A DNA stretch of 30,877 nt from an uncultured Faecalibacterium sp. (GCA_934503275.1 CAKSVD010000022.1:1-30877); one strand, 5' to 3'; numbered from the stretch's first letter, positions 1 to 8,166 are shown. Numbers and translations are program-made. Notes: a model not told the origin generated them from the sequence alone.

Positions 1-966
1 CGGTCTGCGGGCACCGTAGTTGTAGCTGATGATGGGCACCATGCCGTTGTTCAGGCCGAAAATGGGCATGAACACGAAGCTCTGCAGCTTGAAGTAGACG
101 CCGAACACCGCCACCGCCGTAGCCGAGAAAGCCATGAGGATCAGGTTCATGCCAAAGGTCATCAGGCTGCCCACGCACTGCATGGCGATGCTGGGCAGAC
201 CCACGGTGTAGATGCGGCCGATGGCCTTGGCGCTGGGCCGGAAGCCCTTGAAGCTGATCTGGATATCCGGGTTTTTGCGGGTGTTGAAGTATAACGTCAT
301 GCCTGCGCCGCAGAACTGGCCGATGACCGTTGCCACCGCCGCGCCGGTAGTGCCGGACAGCGCCTCGCCGCAGTAACCGAAGATGAAGATGGGGTCCAGA
401 ATGATGTTCACCACGGCACCCACCAGCTGGCTGATCATGCTCAGATTGGTGCGGCCGGTGGCCGCCAGCAGCTTTTCGCCCATGGTCTGGGTGAAAATGC
501 CCAGACTGAAGATGCTGCACACCGACAGGTACCGAATGCCCTGCTGTGCAATGACGGCGTCACTGGTCTGGGCGTAGAAGTAGGGCTTCATGCAGGTAAG
601 GCCGATGACAAAAAACACCGCAAAGCTGCACATGGAAAGGAAGATGCCGTTTTCTGCGGTGGTGTTGGCGCGGCTCTGGTTCTTTTCGCCCAGGCTCTTG
701 CTCAGCAGGGCGTTCACGCCCACGCCGGTGCCCACGCCCACGGCGATCATGACGTTCTGCAGCGAAAAGGCCAGCGATACGGCGGTGAGGGCGCTCTCGC
801 TGACATGGGACACGAACACCGAGTCCACCACGTTATACAGCGCCTGCACCAGCATGGAGATCATCATCGGGATGCTGAGCTTCAGCAAAAGGGGGTTGAT
901 CTCCATGGTGCCCATGATATTTTCCCGCACCTCGGCGGGTGCGGTCTGCGATTGATTTGTTTTCAC
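1..966 (-). CDS. MATE family multidrug/sodium antiporter, C-terminus cut by window edge
   Basis: Integral membrane exporter of the MATE family, which moves cationic drugs or metabolites out of the cell in exchange for Na+ or H+. The visible 322 residues are dominated by hydrophobic helices. They contain the typical N-terminal stretch MEINPLLLKLSIPMMISMLV, a YNVVDSVFVSHVS segment after helix 1, and PIISYNYGARRP at the edge; the NYGA motif normally follows helix 7-8. Families run about 440-460 residues, so roughly a quarter is missing. The start is a GTG at 966 with AAGGAG five bases upstream; the coding frame opens MKTNQSQTAPAEVRENIMG. It is the last visible gene of the minus-strand run 3942 to 1, but a perfect hairpin (987-1016) separates it from the kinase-like gene. 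Substrate cannot be told from sequence. Confidence 0.93.
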   Translation of the reverse strand, partial: MKTNQSQTAPAEVRENIMGTMEINPLLLKLSIPMMISMLVQALYNVVDSVFVSHVSESALTAVSLAFSLQNVMIAVGVGTGVGVNALLSKSLGEKNQSRANTTAENGIFLSMCSFAVFFVIGLTCMKPYFYAQTSDAVIAQQGIRYLSVCSIFSLGIFTQTMGEKLLAATGRTNLSMISQLVGAVVNIILDPIFIFGYCGEALSGTTGAAVATVIGQFCGAGMTLYFNTRKNPDIQISFKGFRPSAKAIGRIYTVGLPSIAMQCVGSLMTFGMNLILMAFSATAVAVFGVYFKLQSFVFMPIFGLNNGMVPIISYNYGARRP

Positions 967-986
967 GTTTTCTCCTTGCCGGAAAT

Positions 987-1016
987 GTGGGCAGGGCGCA
1001 GAAGCGCCCTGCCCAC
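987..1016 (-). terminator. Perfect 13-bp hairpin between kinase-like gene and MATE gene
   Basis: A 13-bp perfect stem (GTGGGCAGGGCGC with its complement) closes a 4-nt loop just after the kinase-like stop codon and just before the MATE ribosome site. The following run on the minus strand is only ATTT, so as an intrinsic terminator it is weak. It may act as a partial terminator or as an mRNA-stabilising hairpin within the operon. Confidence 0.45.
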
Positions 1017-1049
1017 GTTCTGTCGTTGTTTATTGGGTCTTGCCGGGGG

Positions 1050-1652
1050 TCACAGCGTCTTTCCCTTTGCGGCGGCTGCGTCCAAGATCATCTTCACGCA
1101 GGTCTCGCGGCCAAGGGCGGCGTTGATGGCCAGATCGTAGTTGTGGGCATCGCCCCAGCGGTTCTGGGTGTAGTAGTTGTAGTAGGCCGAGCGGTTGCGG
1201 TCGGTCTTTTCCACCTCGTCTTTGATGCCCTTCTCGTCCTTGGCTTTCACCAAGGGGTTGGTTTTGGCATACTGCAGACGCCACTCCTTGGGTGCATACA
1301 CGAACACCCGCAGCACGTCCTTGCGCTCCCGCAGGACGTAGTCACCGCAGCGGCCAAGGATCACGCAGGGGCCTTCCTCGGCCAGCTGCTTGATGATACG
1401 GCTCTGCAGAATGAACACCTGATCGCCCAGCGGCAGCTCGTTGCCCATGGTGTACAGGCTGTACAACAGGCTGTGGGTGTGCCGTTTCTCGCTGGCGGCA
1501 ACAGCCTCCTCCGACAAGCCGGAGTTCTTTGCTGCCATGGTGATCAGCTCCTTGTCGTAAAGCTTGATGCCCAGCGCATTTGCCACGTCCTCTGCGATGT
1601 AGCGTCCGCCGGTGCAGTACTCACGGCCCAAAGTGATGATCGTCTTTGCCAT
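1050..1652 (-). CDS. Cytidylate kinase-like family protein
   Basis: Predicted P-loop nucleotide kinase of the cytidylate-kinase-like group (the family often labelled Cytidylate_kin2), 200 residues, cytoplasmic. The N-terminal phosphate loop reads ITLGREYCTGGRYIAEDVA (residues 6-24), where relatives usually have SREFGSGG; the following LYDKELI (31-37) and the C-terminal DRNRSAYYNYYT, WGDAHNYDLAINAALG (about 151-181) are family hallmarks. ATG at 1652 is chosen over an in-frame ATG 21 bases upstream because an AGGAGG sits 8 bases before it; the upstream ATG would lie ahead of that site. It follows the C39-like gene by 39 bases on the same strand and is probably co-transcribed. The physiological substrate of this family is not established, so a role as genuine CMP kinase is not claimed. 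Confidence 0.88.
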   Translation of the reverse strand: MAKTIITLGREYCTGGRYIAEDVANALGIKLYDKELITMAAKNSGLSEEAVAASEKRHTHSLLYSLYTMGNELPLGDQVFILQSRIIKQLAEEGPCVILGRCGDYVLRERKDVLRVFVYAPKEWRLQYAKTNPLVKAKDEKGIKDEVEKTDRNRSAYYNYYTQNRWGDAHNYDLAINAALGRETCVKMILDAAAAKGKTL

Positions 1653-1691
1653 AATGTGTTCCTCCTGTTTCATATATCGCCCTGAAAAAGC

Positions 1692-3071
1692 TTACGGCTG
1701 TGCCGGGGCGTCCCCGGTCTGGCCATTGGCTTGGGGTTCTGTGCTTGCAGGTGCAGGCTTCGGCTTCGGCAACCGTACCTCTGCTACCCGCATGGTGCCG
1801 GTCTGGTCCACTGCGTACACACTGTAGCGCCCGCCTGCGGCCAGCAGCTCCGGCGGGAACTGTACCCCGCCGTCCTCGGTGCGGGTACAGCGCAAAAAGG
1901 TGCGGTGGGCGGTGGTGGCGTGCGCTACGCCGTCGTGGGGTGCGCAGGCGATCCAGCCGGAAAAATCCTCCGGCAGGTCTGCGGGCTCGCCCCGCCGCTC
2001 AAAGTAGTAAGTGCCCGGCTGGGTGCCGGCGCGCAGATCGCACCGCAGCCGCCGGGGACGGTCGGCCTCAGTCTCCCGCTGCTTTGGCCGCAGGGCAATG
2101 GCTTTGCCGGTAAAATAACGCATAAAATCCACCAGCGCCATGGTGCAGTTCACTGCGCCGTCAGTATCGGCGGTGGGGTCGTTCAGCAGCACAAAATCTG
2201 CCATTACGGCATCATCGTGGCCAAAGCCGCGCAGGCCCATCCACAGCCGCACCGGGTCGCGCTGGCCGCGCACCCGCCGCTCCACCTGCACGGCCACCGA
2301 GCAGCCGTCGTGGATCTGCTCCCGCAGGTCGGCAAGGTCCATCCATGCCTGCCAGCAGGGGTAGCCGCAGCAGCCCGCGGCAGCGGCCGCAAAGGCGGTG
2401 TTGCCGGTGCTGCGGGTGTTGCCGTCCTCCATGGCGTAGGCCACTTCTTCCGGCAGGATATCCTCGCCCCAGCGGTTCATCAGCGACGCCATGACCAGCG
2501 GCAGATCCATCTCCCGCCCAAAGCTGGGGTCGTGGGCGGAAAGGCAGTATTCCGGCAGATAGAGCCGCCGGTTCAGCGGGTGACCGTTGCGCTTTTCCCA
2601 CGCAAGGGGACGCACCGCCGCCGCCAGCAGACGCACCGCCGGGGTGACTTTATCGTTGTTGGTGGAAAGGTTCACCTGCAGCTGCACGCCGGTGCCGCCG
2701 CCCGGGGCGGCTACCGTGACGGTATCGCCCATCAAAAAGATCATGCCGTCCTCGCTCTGGCTGGACACGCTGCACCGGGGGTAATCCGGCGCCCACTTGC
2801 CAAAACTCATCCAGCCTGTCCACGCCCCTGCCGCGTACACCCGGCAGCGCACCTCCACCATGGTGTCCCGGGGTGCGTGGGCGTTCCAGCTGACGTTCAG
2901 GTTGCAGAAGGCCGGCATGGCAAACTCCGGGGTGGTGTAGCTGCCGTACAAAAGGCTGCGCCCGGCCACGCTGTCCAGCACCAGTGCGCCGTTTTCCAGC
3001 GCAAGGTTGTCCAGCTGCCCGCGGGAAAAGGTCTCTGTCCCCTGCAGTACAAGATTATTCCGTTGTTCCAT
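1692..3071 (-). CDS. C39-like papain-fold protein with the catalytic Cys replaced
   Basis: 459 residues, no signal peptide or membrane helix seen. Residues about 1-160 look like a beta-rich module with SWNAHAP (61-67) and WTGWMSFGKWAP (84-95), the pattern found N-terminal to the papain-like domain in actinobacterial C39-family peptidases. Residues about 165-310 carry the papain-like part: LPEYCLSAHDP, then MDLPLVMASLMNRWGEDILP where those enzymes have the WCSPTS motif, a GNTAFAAAAAG segment, and GFGHDDAVMADFVLLNDPTA with the expected His (285) and Asp (298). The usual nucleophile position aligns with Asp189, so ordinary cysteine peptidase activity is unlikely. The tail (about 435-459) is Pro/Ala-rich. 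AAGGAG lies 9 bases before ATG 3071. Located between a YesL-type gene and the kinase-like gene. Fold assignment is from motif order, not from a search. Confidence 0.75.
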   Translation of the reverse strand: MEQRNNLVLQGTETFSRGQLDNLALENGALVLDSVAGRSLLYGSYTTPEFAMPAFCNLNVSWNAHAPRDTMVEVRCRVYAAGAWTGWMSFGKWAPDYPRCSVSSQSEDGMIFLMGDTVTVAAPGGGTGVQLQVNLSTNNDKVTPAVRLLAAAVRPLAWEKRNGHPLNRRLYLPEYCLSAHDPSFGREMDLPLVMASLMNRWGEDILPEEVAYAMEDGNTRSTGNTAFAAAAAGCCGYPCWQAWMDLADLREQIHDGCSVAVQVERRVRGQRDPVRLWMGLRGFGHDDAVMADFVLLNDPTADTDGAVNCTMALVDFMRYFTGKAIALRPKQRETEADRPRRLRCDLRAGTQPGTYYFERRGEPADLPEDFSGWIACAPHDGVAHATTAHRTFLRCTRTEDGGVQFPPELLAAGGRYSVYAVDQTGTMRVAEVRLPKPKPAPASTEPQANGQTGDAPAQP

Positions 3072-3102
3072 GGGACATCGCTCCTTTCCGCAGTGTCAGC
3101 GC

Positions 3103-3942
3103 TTATTCCTCCGGGGTATCGTCGTCGGTGTAGTCCTCCCTGAGGGCGGCCTCCAGCTCGGCGTCCTTCAGCTTGCGGATGTTCTCCTCGATGTGGAACA
3201 CCCGGTCAATATCGCCGTACACGATCTGGCAGGACACCTCGGTGACGAACCAGAAGCCGAAGATCAGCATCAGGAAAAGGCCCAGCGGCATACACAAAAT
3301 CACCACGCCCCAGAACAGCACCTGCACGATGGCGGCTGCCAGTGCATGGGGCAAAAAAGCGATCATGCAGTTGATGCTGTTTTTCAAAGTCAGGCTCAAC
3401 GGCTGGTCCAGCAGCACCACCTGCGGCCACATATAGGCAAACAGCATCTGGAACAGCACCAGATTGAGCACCGTAGCCACCCACAGCGGGACGCCCACAT
3501 TCGTGCCGTGGTACAGCATATTGAAGCAGAAATAGACGAGGAAGATCTGCAGCGTGACCACCACGGTGTACAACACACCGGGCACAAGGCTTGCCTTGAA
3601 GTTGCGCTTGAACGCCTTGCGGTAGGTCACCCACCAGTAGCCCGCCTCATCGCGCAGTGCGCGCAGGACGGTATCGTACATTCCGGCCAGTGCCGGGCCT
3701 GCCAGCAGACCGCCCACGGCGGCGCTGCCCAGCATCACCGGCAGGCTGTTCTGCAAAAAGCCGATGTACACCAGGCAGATGGCCGGTGCAAACCCGACGC
3801 AGGTCAGCAGGTTTGCAAGGAACATCCCGTTCATATCACGGCCTACAAGCTCAAAAAAGCGGCCGATGCCGGTCTTGCGGGGAGCGTCCTTTTCGACGCC
3901 CTTGCCGGCCTTGAAATCATTGGCAGAAGGAAAAAGCCCCAT
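3103..3942 (-). CDS. YesL/DUF624 family membrane protein
   Basis: 279-residue polytopic membrane protein of the YesL (DUF624) family. After a polar N-terminus (1-35, ending GRFFELVGRDMNGMFLANLLT) there are about five hydrophobic segments: 39-62, 71-90, 118-142, 150-172 and 198-232. GPALAGMYDTVLRALRDEAGYWW (about 82-104) with a following positively charged stretch is typical of the family, as are the short acidic C-terminal residues. In Firmicutes such genes are often near sugar transporters or polysaccharide genes, but no such partner is present here. First gene of the minus-strand run; the ribosome site is weak (AAAGG about 13 bases before ATG 3942) and lies in the loop of a possible 7-bp leader hairpin (CTGCGGT/ACCGCAG). 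Biochemical function is unknown. Confidence 0.85.
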   Translation of the reverse strand: MGLFPSANDFKAGKGVEKDAPRKTGIGRFFELVGRDMNGMFLANLLTCVGFAPAICLVYIGFLQNSLPVMLGSAAVGGLLAGPALAGMYDTVLRALRDEAGYWWVTYRKAFKRNFKASLVPGVLYTVVVTLQIFLVYFCFNMLYHGTNVGVPLWVATVLNLVLFQMLFAYMWPQVVLLDQPLSLTLKNSINCMIAFLPHALAAAIVQVLFWGVVILCMPLGLFLMLIFGFWFVTEVSCQIVYGDIDRVFHIEENIRKLKDAELEAALREDYTDDDTPEE

Positions 3943-4021
3943 AGTAACTGCGGTACCTTTCTTACGTTTTTAACCGGCACCGCAGGCGTTTTGTCTGGAA
4001 AGTGCCATTGTGCTAGCTTTA

Positions 4022-4050
4022 CAGATATAAATATACCTGTATTTTGTCAA
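4022..4050 (-). promoter_or_regulatory. Sigma-A-type promoter for the YesL-like gene
   Basis: On the minus strand a perfect -35 box TTGACA (4050-4045) is followed 17 bases later by TATCTG (4027-4022). The -35 is consensus but the -10 is imperfect. This would give a leader of roughly 70 bases before the ATG at 3942. Confidence 0.5.
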
Positions 4051-4116
4051 CTTTGCAAGATACAACCGGGCCGAATTGTAAAAAAATATTTATCTCTCCC
4101 TTTTTTGCCTAAAGTG

Positions 4117-4125
4117 TGCTACAAT
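4117..4125 (+). promoter_or_regulatory. Extended -10 promoter for the acyltransferase gene
   Basis: TGCTACAAT contains TACAAT with the upstream TG of an extended -10 element. No good -35 is present at 16-18 bases. A transcript would begin near 4132 and have a leader of only about 30 bases, holding the AGGAGG ribosome site. Confidence 0.5.
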
Positions 4126-4160
4126 GACAATGGCATTTTTTGCAACAGGAGGAAACCATT

Positions 4161-4889
4161 ATGAGCATTCTTCGCACCATTGCGATGTTTATTTATCTGT
4201 TCGGATATATGATCCTGCATTACGGCATCCTGCGCCGCGCCGAGCGTGCCGCAGCCGCCGGAGATACCGCCACCGTAGAGCAGATCGTGAACCAGCATAT
4301 CCCCCGCTGGAGCCGGGGCATTTTAAAAGTGACCGGTGTTTCTCTGTCCGTGGATGGGCTGGAGAACATCCCCAAAGACCGCCCCTGCGTGTTCGTGGCG
4401 AACCACCGCAGCTACTACGACATCCCCTTGCTGCTGGCCGGGCTGGAAAAGCCCCACGGCATCCTTGCCAAGGAGGAACTGGAAAAGATCCCCCTGCTCA
4501 ACCGCTGGATGAAGCTGCTGGGCTGCGTGTTCGTGCAGCGTGACGATGTGCGCGCCTCGGTGCGGGCACTGAACGACGCCACCGCCATCGTGGAGGGCGG
4601 CCGCAGCTTCGTCATCTTCCCCGAGGGCACCCGCTACAAGGGCGAAGAGGGCGGCGCAGGCGAGTTCAAGGCCGGTGCTTTCCGTATTGCGGTCAAGACC
4701 GGCGCCCCGGTGGTGCCGGTGGCCGTGACCGGCGCCCGCGCCCTGTTCGAGACAAACGGCAACCGCTGCCGCCCGGGCAGTGTGCGCATCAAGATCATGC
4801 CTCCCATCCAGACCGCCGGCATGAGCAAGGCCGAGCAGAAGCAGCTGCCCGACGCCGTGCGCCAGAGCATTCTGGCTGCCCTGAAGTAA
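4161..4889 (+). CDS. plsC: 1-acyl-sn-glycerol-3-phosphate acyltransferase (PlsC family)
   Basis: Transfers an acyl group to lysophosphatidic acid to make phosphatidic acid at the cytoplasmic face of the membrane, the second acylation step of phospholipid synthesis. 242 residues: an N-terminal hydrophobic anchor (about 4-22), then the PlsC block with NHRSYYD (81-87, the HX4D catalytic motif), VFVQRDD (123-129) and FPEGTR (153-158, glycerol-phosphate binding), then VPVAVTGA (185-192). ATG at 4161 is preferred over the in-frame ATG 21 bases upstream because CAGGAGGA is placed 8 bases before it. It is followed after 41 bases by a one-pass membrane protein gene on the same strand. Paralogues with other acyl acceptors exist, so the gene symbol is by family. 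Confidence 0.92.
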   Translation: MSILRTIAMFIYLFGYMILHYGILRRAERAAAAGDTATVEQIVNQHIPRWSRGILKVTGVSLSVDGLENIPKDRPCVFVANHRSYYDIPLLLAGLEKPHGILAKEELEKIPLLNRWMKLLGCVFVQRDDVRASVRALNDATAIVEGGRSFVIFPEGTRYKGEEGGAGEFKAGAFRIAVKTGAPVVPVAVTGARALFETNGNRCRPGSVRIKIMPPIQTAGMSKAEQKQLPDAVRQSILAALK

Positions 4890-4930
4890 CAGCGTTTCCC
4901 GCCCGTTTCATCACACAGGAGAACTATTTT

Positions 4931-5683
4931 ATGGCAAGCTACCGTTACGAACGCGACATTGACCCCAAGGACCTCAAGCCCCGCAAACAGCGGCAGTACA
5001 GCCGCAGGGAGCGCTGGGCAAACTGGTGGGACTACAACCTGAAATGGGTGCTCCTCTTCGGCATTGCCGGTGCGTTCGTAGCGTACTGCTTTATCGGGCA
5101 GTACTTCCTGACCACCCACCCGGATTACAACGTGGCGGTGGTAAGCCCCTACTACCTGCCCGAAGCCACCGTTACCGCCCTGCAAGAACAGCTTGCCGCC
5201 TATGGCGAGGACTGCAATGGCGACGGCAAGGTGGTGGTGAAGCTGAACCAGTACACCATGGCTTTCAACAGTGAGGACTCGGACGCCTATCTGGATATGG
5301 CGGGCACCACCAAGCTTTCCACCGATATCCAGAGTTCACTCAGTTCCATCTTTATCCTCTACGACCCCGCAGGCTTCCAGCAGACCACCGGCACTTTGCG
5401 GTATCTGGACGGCCATCTGCCCAAGTCCGATGCCGACAGCGACTGGTGGAACATGGTCTACCGCTGGACGGACTGCCCGGTGCTGACCGGGATGGCGCTG
5501 GGCAGCTACACCTCGGACGCAGTGCAGAGCGCCAGCGGCGACAGCCAGCAGCTGCTGGCAGATTACTATATCGGCATCCGGGGCGCATGGCTGAAGGAAT
5601 CCGCTTCTCTGCTGGAAAACAGCGAGCCCCTTTGGGCAAACCTGACCGCCGGGGCTGTCTCCACCGCCGGGGAGGGGCACTGA
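4931..5683 (+). CDS. Single-pass membrane protein of unknown function
   Basis: 250 residues. A basic cytoplasmic head (1-37, rich in Lys/Arg, with RQYSRRERWANWWDY) precedes one membrane helix at about 38-60, and the remainder (61-250) is predicted to lie outside. The outer part holds DCNGDGKVVVKLNQY (94-108), a segment I have seen as a recurring feature in extracytoplasmic Clostridia proteins of unknown role, and many Ser/Asp residues, but no enzyme motif I recognise. AGGAG lies 9 bases before the ATG. It lies between plsC and a 59-residue protein, both on the same strand, and is probably translated from the plsC transcript. I assign no function. Confidence 0.8.
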   Translation: MASYRYERDIDPKDLKPRKQRQYSRRERWANWWDYNLKWVLLFGIAGAFVAYCFIGQYFLTTHPDYNVAVVSPYYLPEATVTALQEQLAAYGEDCNGDGKVVVKLNQYTMAFNSEDSDAYLDMAGTTKLSTDIQSSLSSIFILYDPAGFQQTTGTLRYLDGHLPKSDADSDWWNMVYRWTDCPVLTGMALGSYTSDAVQSASGDSQQLLADYYIGIRGAWLKESASLLENSEPLWANLTAGAVSTAGEGH

Positions 5684-5685
5684 AG

Positions 5686-5865
5686 ATGCGCTTCCGCATT
5701 AAAGCCGGCGGCACCGCCGCACGCATCACCTTTGACCGCACCCCAAAGCCCCAGCCGCCCGCACCGCCCAGTCCCCGCGCCGCAGACCTTGATAACCCCT
5801 ACGGGCGCTACTACGGCAAAGCCCGCAGCTGGGAGGATATTTTAAAAAATAAAAACAGTGATTGA
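5686..5865 (+). CDS. Small basic/proline-rich protein, 59 residues
   Basis: The ATG lies two bases after the stop codon of the preceding membrane protein and a GGAGG sits about 11 bases upstream, inside that gene, so translational coupling is likely. The protein begins MRFRIKAGGTAARITFD, has a proline-rich centre (about 20-30, PKPQPPAPPSP) and ends NPYGRYYGKARSWEDILKN. No membrane segment or known domain is seen. Its stop codon abuts the left arm of the strong terminator at 5865, which supports it as the true last gene of this unit. It could be an accessory partner of the upstream membrane protein, but that is only positional inference. Confidence 0.62.
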   Translation: MRFRIKAGGTAARITFDRTPKPQPPAPPSPRAADLDNPYGRYYGKARSWEDILKNKNSD

Positions 5866-5922
5866 GAGGCTCTCTGGTCGTCGCCGCAGGCGATGACCAG
5901 AGAGCCTCTGTTTTCTATTTTT
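5865..5922 (+). terminator. Strong intrinsic terminator ending the plsC unit
   Basis: A 15-bp perfect stem (5865-5879 with 5895-5909), whose 15-base interior folds further (TCGCC/GGCGA), is followed by GTTTTCTATTTTTGTC. The hairpin begins at the last base of the small gene's stop codon. It insulates the aromatic operon from upstream transcription. Confidence 0.9.
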
Positions 5923-5980
5923 GTCTTTTTACCCACAGCTGATTTGAAATTTTCTCCACCCTCAAATAAAGAGCGGTTTG

Positions 5981-6009
5981 TTGTTTCTCTGTCCCGGTTA
6001 TGGTATACT
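5981..6009 (+). promoter_or_regulatory. Promoter of the aromatic amino acid operon
   Basis: TTGTTT (5981-5986), a 17-base spacer and TATACT (6004-6009), with a TGG extended -10 directly before the -10 box. The expected start near 6016 leaves a leader of about 40 bases, too short for a T-box or a leader-peptide attenuator. Confidence 0.82.
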
Positions 6010-6055
6010 TACTAGGTATCCCCGCAAAAACCGACCAAAAAGGATGTGACCCCCC

Positions 6056-7126
6056 ATGGACGCACTGGAACAAGCCCGTGCCGAGATCGACACGGTGGAT
6101 GCGCAGCTGGCTGCGCTGTTCGAGCGCCGGATGGCTGCCGTTTTGCAGGTGGCCGAATATAAGCGGGCGCACGGTCTTCCCATCTACGATGCCGCCCGGG
6201 AGGCCGCCGTACTGGAAAAGGCCGCAGCCCGCATTCAGCAGCCCGCGCTGCGCCCTTATTATAAAGACCACGTCCAGCACATGATGGACATCGCCAAGCA
6301 GTACGAAGCCGCTGCACTGGGGCAGAGCCGTGCCGCCTATCAGGGAGTGGAAGGGGCGTTTGCCCACATCGCCCTCAAGGCGCTGTTCCCCCACGCCGAG
6401 GCCGTGAGTTATTCCACATGGGACGAGGTGTTCGAGGCCGTGGCCTCGGGCGAAGCCGCCCACGGCGTGGTGCCCTTTGAAAACAGCCACGCCGGGGACG
6501 TTTCTGCCGTGCTGGACCTGTGCTATAACCACCCGGAGCTGTGGGTGGTGGACGTGTACGACCTGCCCATCTCCCAGAACCTTCTGGTGCTGCCGGGCAC
6601 CCAGCTTTCCCAGCTGCGCACCGTGTACAGCCACCAGCAGGCCATCGCCCAGAGCGAGACCTTTTTAAAGCAGTTCCGTCTGCCTGCCACCGCCATGGCC
6701 AATACCGCCATGGCTGCAAAGTTCGTGGCAGAAAGCGGCGATGCCTCCAAGGCCGCCATTGCCAGCGCCGAGACTGCCGCCCTGTACGGGCTGGAGATCT
6801 TAGTGCCCAACATCAATACCGACGGCGACAACACCACCCGGTTCATCGTGCTCAGCCGCGAAAAGCCCACCGCGGGCAACCGGTTCTCGCTGCTGTTCAC
6901 GGTGGACAACAAGCCCGGCAAGCTGGCGGAGGTGATCCAGGTCATCGGTGCAAGCGGCTTCAATATGGAATCCATCAAGAGCCGCCCCATGCCGCACGTC
7001 CCCTTTGAATATTATTTTTATGTAGAGCTGGTGGGCGATGCCGCCGCCGGCGAGACCGCCGCGCTGCTGCGCGAACTTGACCGCATCTGTCGGACGGTGC
7101 GGCTGTTAGGAGTGTATACAAAATGA
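6056..7126 (+). CDS. pheA: Bifunctional chorismate mutase / prephenate dehydratase
   Basis: Converts chorismate to prephenate and prephenate to phenylpyruvate, the committed steps to phenylalanine, in the cytoplasm. 356 residues in three parts: an AroQ-type chorismate mutase helix domain (about 1-85, ARAEIDTVDAQLAALFERR, YKRAHGLPIYDAARE); prephenate dehydratase (about 93-270) with AYQGVEGAFAHIA (94-106), FENSHAGDV (141-149) and the catalytic NTTRF (259-263); and an ACT domain (about 276-350) with ESIKSRP (305-311), the phenylalanine-sensing signature, so feedback inhibition by Phe is expected. The ribosome site is weak (AAAGGA about 13 bases before ATG 6056). It is the first gene after the operon promoter and overlaps aroB by four bases (ATGA). 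Confidence 0.96.
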   Translation: MDALEQARAEIDTVDAQLAALFERRMAAVLQVAEYKRAHGLPIYDAAREAAVLEKAAARIQQPALRPYYKDHVQHMMDIAKQYEAAALGQSRAAYQGVEGAFAHIALKALFPHAEAVSYSTWDEVFEAVASGEAAHGVVPFENSHAGDVSAVLDLCYNHPELWVVDVYDLPISQNLLVLPGTQLSQLRTVYSHQQAIAQSETFLKQFRLPATAMANTAMAAKFVAESGDASKAAIASAETAALYGLEILVPNINTDGDNTTRFIVLSREKPTAGNRFSLLFTVDNKPGKLAEVIQVIGASGFNMESIKSRPMPHVPFEYYFYVELVGDAAAGETAALLRELDRICRTVRLLGVYTK

Positions 7127-8166
7127 GTGATTTTATCGGAACCAAACTGACCATGAATCTGGGCGAGCGCAGCTACGACATCATCGTCAAGCGCGGCTCG
7201 CTGGAAAACCTGTACCAGTTCGCCCGGCTGGACCGCCGGGTGGCAGTGGTCACCGACAGCGGTGTGCCTGCACAGTACGCCCAGATGGTAGCCGACCAGT
7301 GCAAGGACGCCACCATCATCACGGTGCCGCAGGGCGAGTCCAGCAAGAGTTTTAAAATTCTGGAGACCGTGCTGCGGCAGATGCTGGACTTCGGCATGGG
7401 CCGGGGCGACCTTGTGGTAGCCGTGGGCGGCGGCGTAGTGGGCGACCTTGCCGGTTTTGCCGCTTCCATTTATATGCGCGGCATCGATTTTATCAACTGC
7501 CCCACCACCACCCTTTCCATGATCGATTCCTCCATTGGCGGCAAGACCGCCGTGGATCTTGGCGACACCAAAAACATCGTGGGTGCCTTCTGGCAGCCCA
7601 AGCTGGTCATCGTGGACCCGGACACCCTGTCCACCCTGCCCCGCCGCCATTTCATCAACGGTCTGGCCGAGGCGGTCAAGGCCGGTCTTTTGGCCGACCC
7701 GGAACTGTTCTCCATCTTTGAAAAGGAGGACGTAGACGACCGCATCGGCGAGATCATCTGCCGCAGCCTGCGCTTTAAAAAGAGCATCGTGGAGCAGGAC
7801 GAGACCGAGCAGGGTATGCGCAAAGCGCTGAACTTCGGCCACACCATCGGCCACGGCATCGAAGCCGTGAAGGGCATCAAGGGACGCCGCACCACCGGCC
7901 TGTTCCACGGCGAGTGCGTGGCGCTGGGGATGCTGCCCATGATCGAATCCAAGGCATTGCAAAAGCGGGTGCGCGGCGTGTACCGCCGCTTAGGTCTGCC
8001 CACCCGCACCACCTACGATAAGGAAAAGGTTCTGGCCGAGATGCTGCACGACAAAAAAGCGCAGGGCGGGCAGATCACCATCATCAAAGTGCCCGGCCTT
8101 GGCTGCTGGCGCGCCGAGACCATCCCTGTGGAGGGGCTGCGCCCGCTGCTGGGCATGGAGGACTGA
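7123..8166 (+). CDS. aroB: 3-dehydroquinate synthase
   Basis: Cyclises DAHP to 3-dehydroquinate, step two of the shikimate pathway, using NAD and a divalent metal. 347 residues, normal family size. Seen: GDLVVAVGGGVVGDLAGFAA (95-114, NAD-binding glycine-rich block), PTTTLSMIDSSIGGKTAVD (127-145), LAEAVK with metal ligand Glu183, NFGHTIGHGIEA with His240, and FHGECVALGM with His262. The start overlaps the pheA stop by four bases, giving coupled translation, and aroC begins three bases after its stop. All catalytic residues I can place are present. Confidence 0.97.
   Translation: MSDFIGTKLTMNLGERSYDIIVKRGSLENLYQFARLDRRVAVVTDSGVPAQYAQMVADQCKDATIITVPQGESSKSFKILETVLRQMLDFGMGRGDLVVAVGGGVVGDLAGFAASIYMRGIDFINCPTTTLSMIDSSIGGKTAVDLGDTKNIVGAFWQPKLVIVDPDTLSTLPRRHFINGLAEAVKAGLLADPELFSIFEKEDVDDRIGEIICRSLRFKKSIVEQDETEQGMRKALNFGHTIGHGIEAVKGIKGRRTTGLFHGECVALGMLPMIESKALQKRVRGVYRRLGLPTRTTYDKEKVLAEMLHDKKAQGGQITIIKVPGLGCWRAETIPVEGLRPLLGMED

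Noticed and set aside
1731..3143. Long plus-strand open frame (about 470 codons) opposite the C39-like gene
   Set aside because: Antisense to a gene with recognisable domains; low-complexity His/Gly/Ala/Arg-rich translation typical of the reverse strand of GC-rich coding DNA, no ribosome site.
3007..4164. Plus-strand open frame of about 385 codons opposite the YesL-like gene
   Set aside because: His/Gln-rich antisense artefact crossing a clear divergent promoter region; the opposite strand encodes a coherent membrane protein.
6010..6055. Possible T-box, trp-type attenuator or leader peptide before pheA
   Set aside because: Only about 40 bases lie between the predicted start and the ATG; no specifier, antiterminator or Phe/Tyr-rich mini-frame fits.
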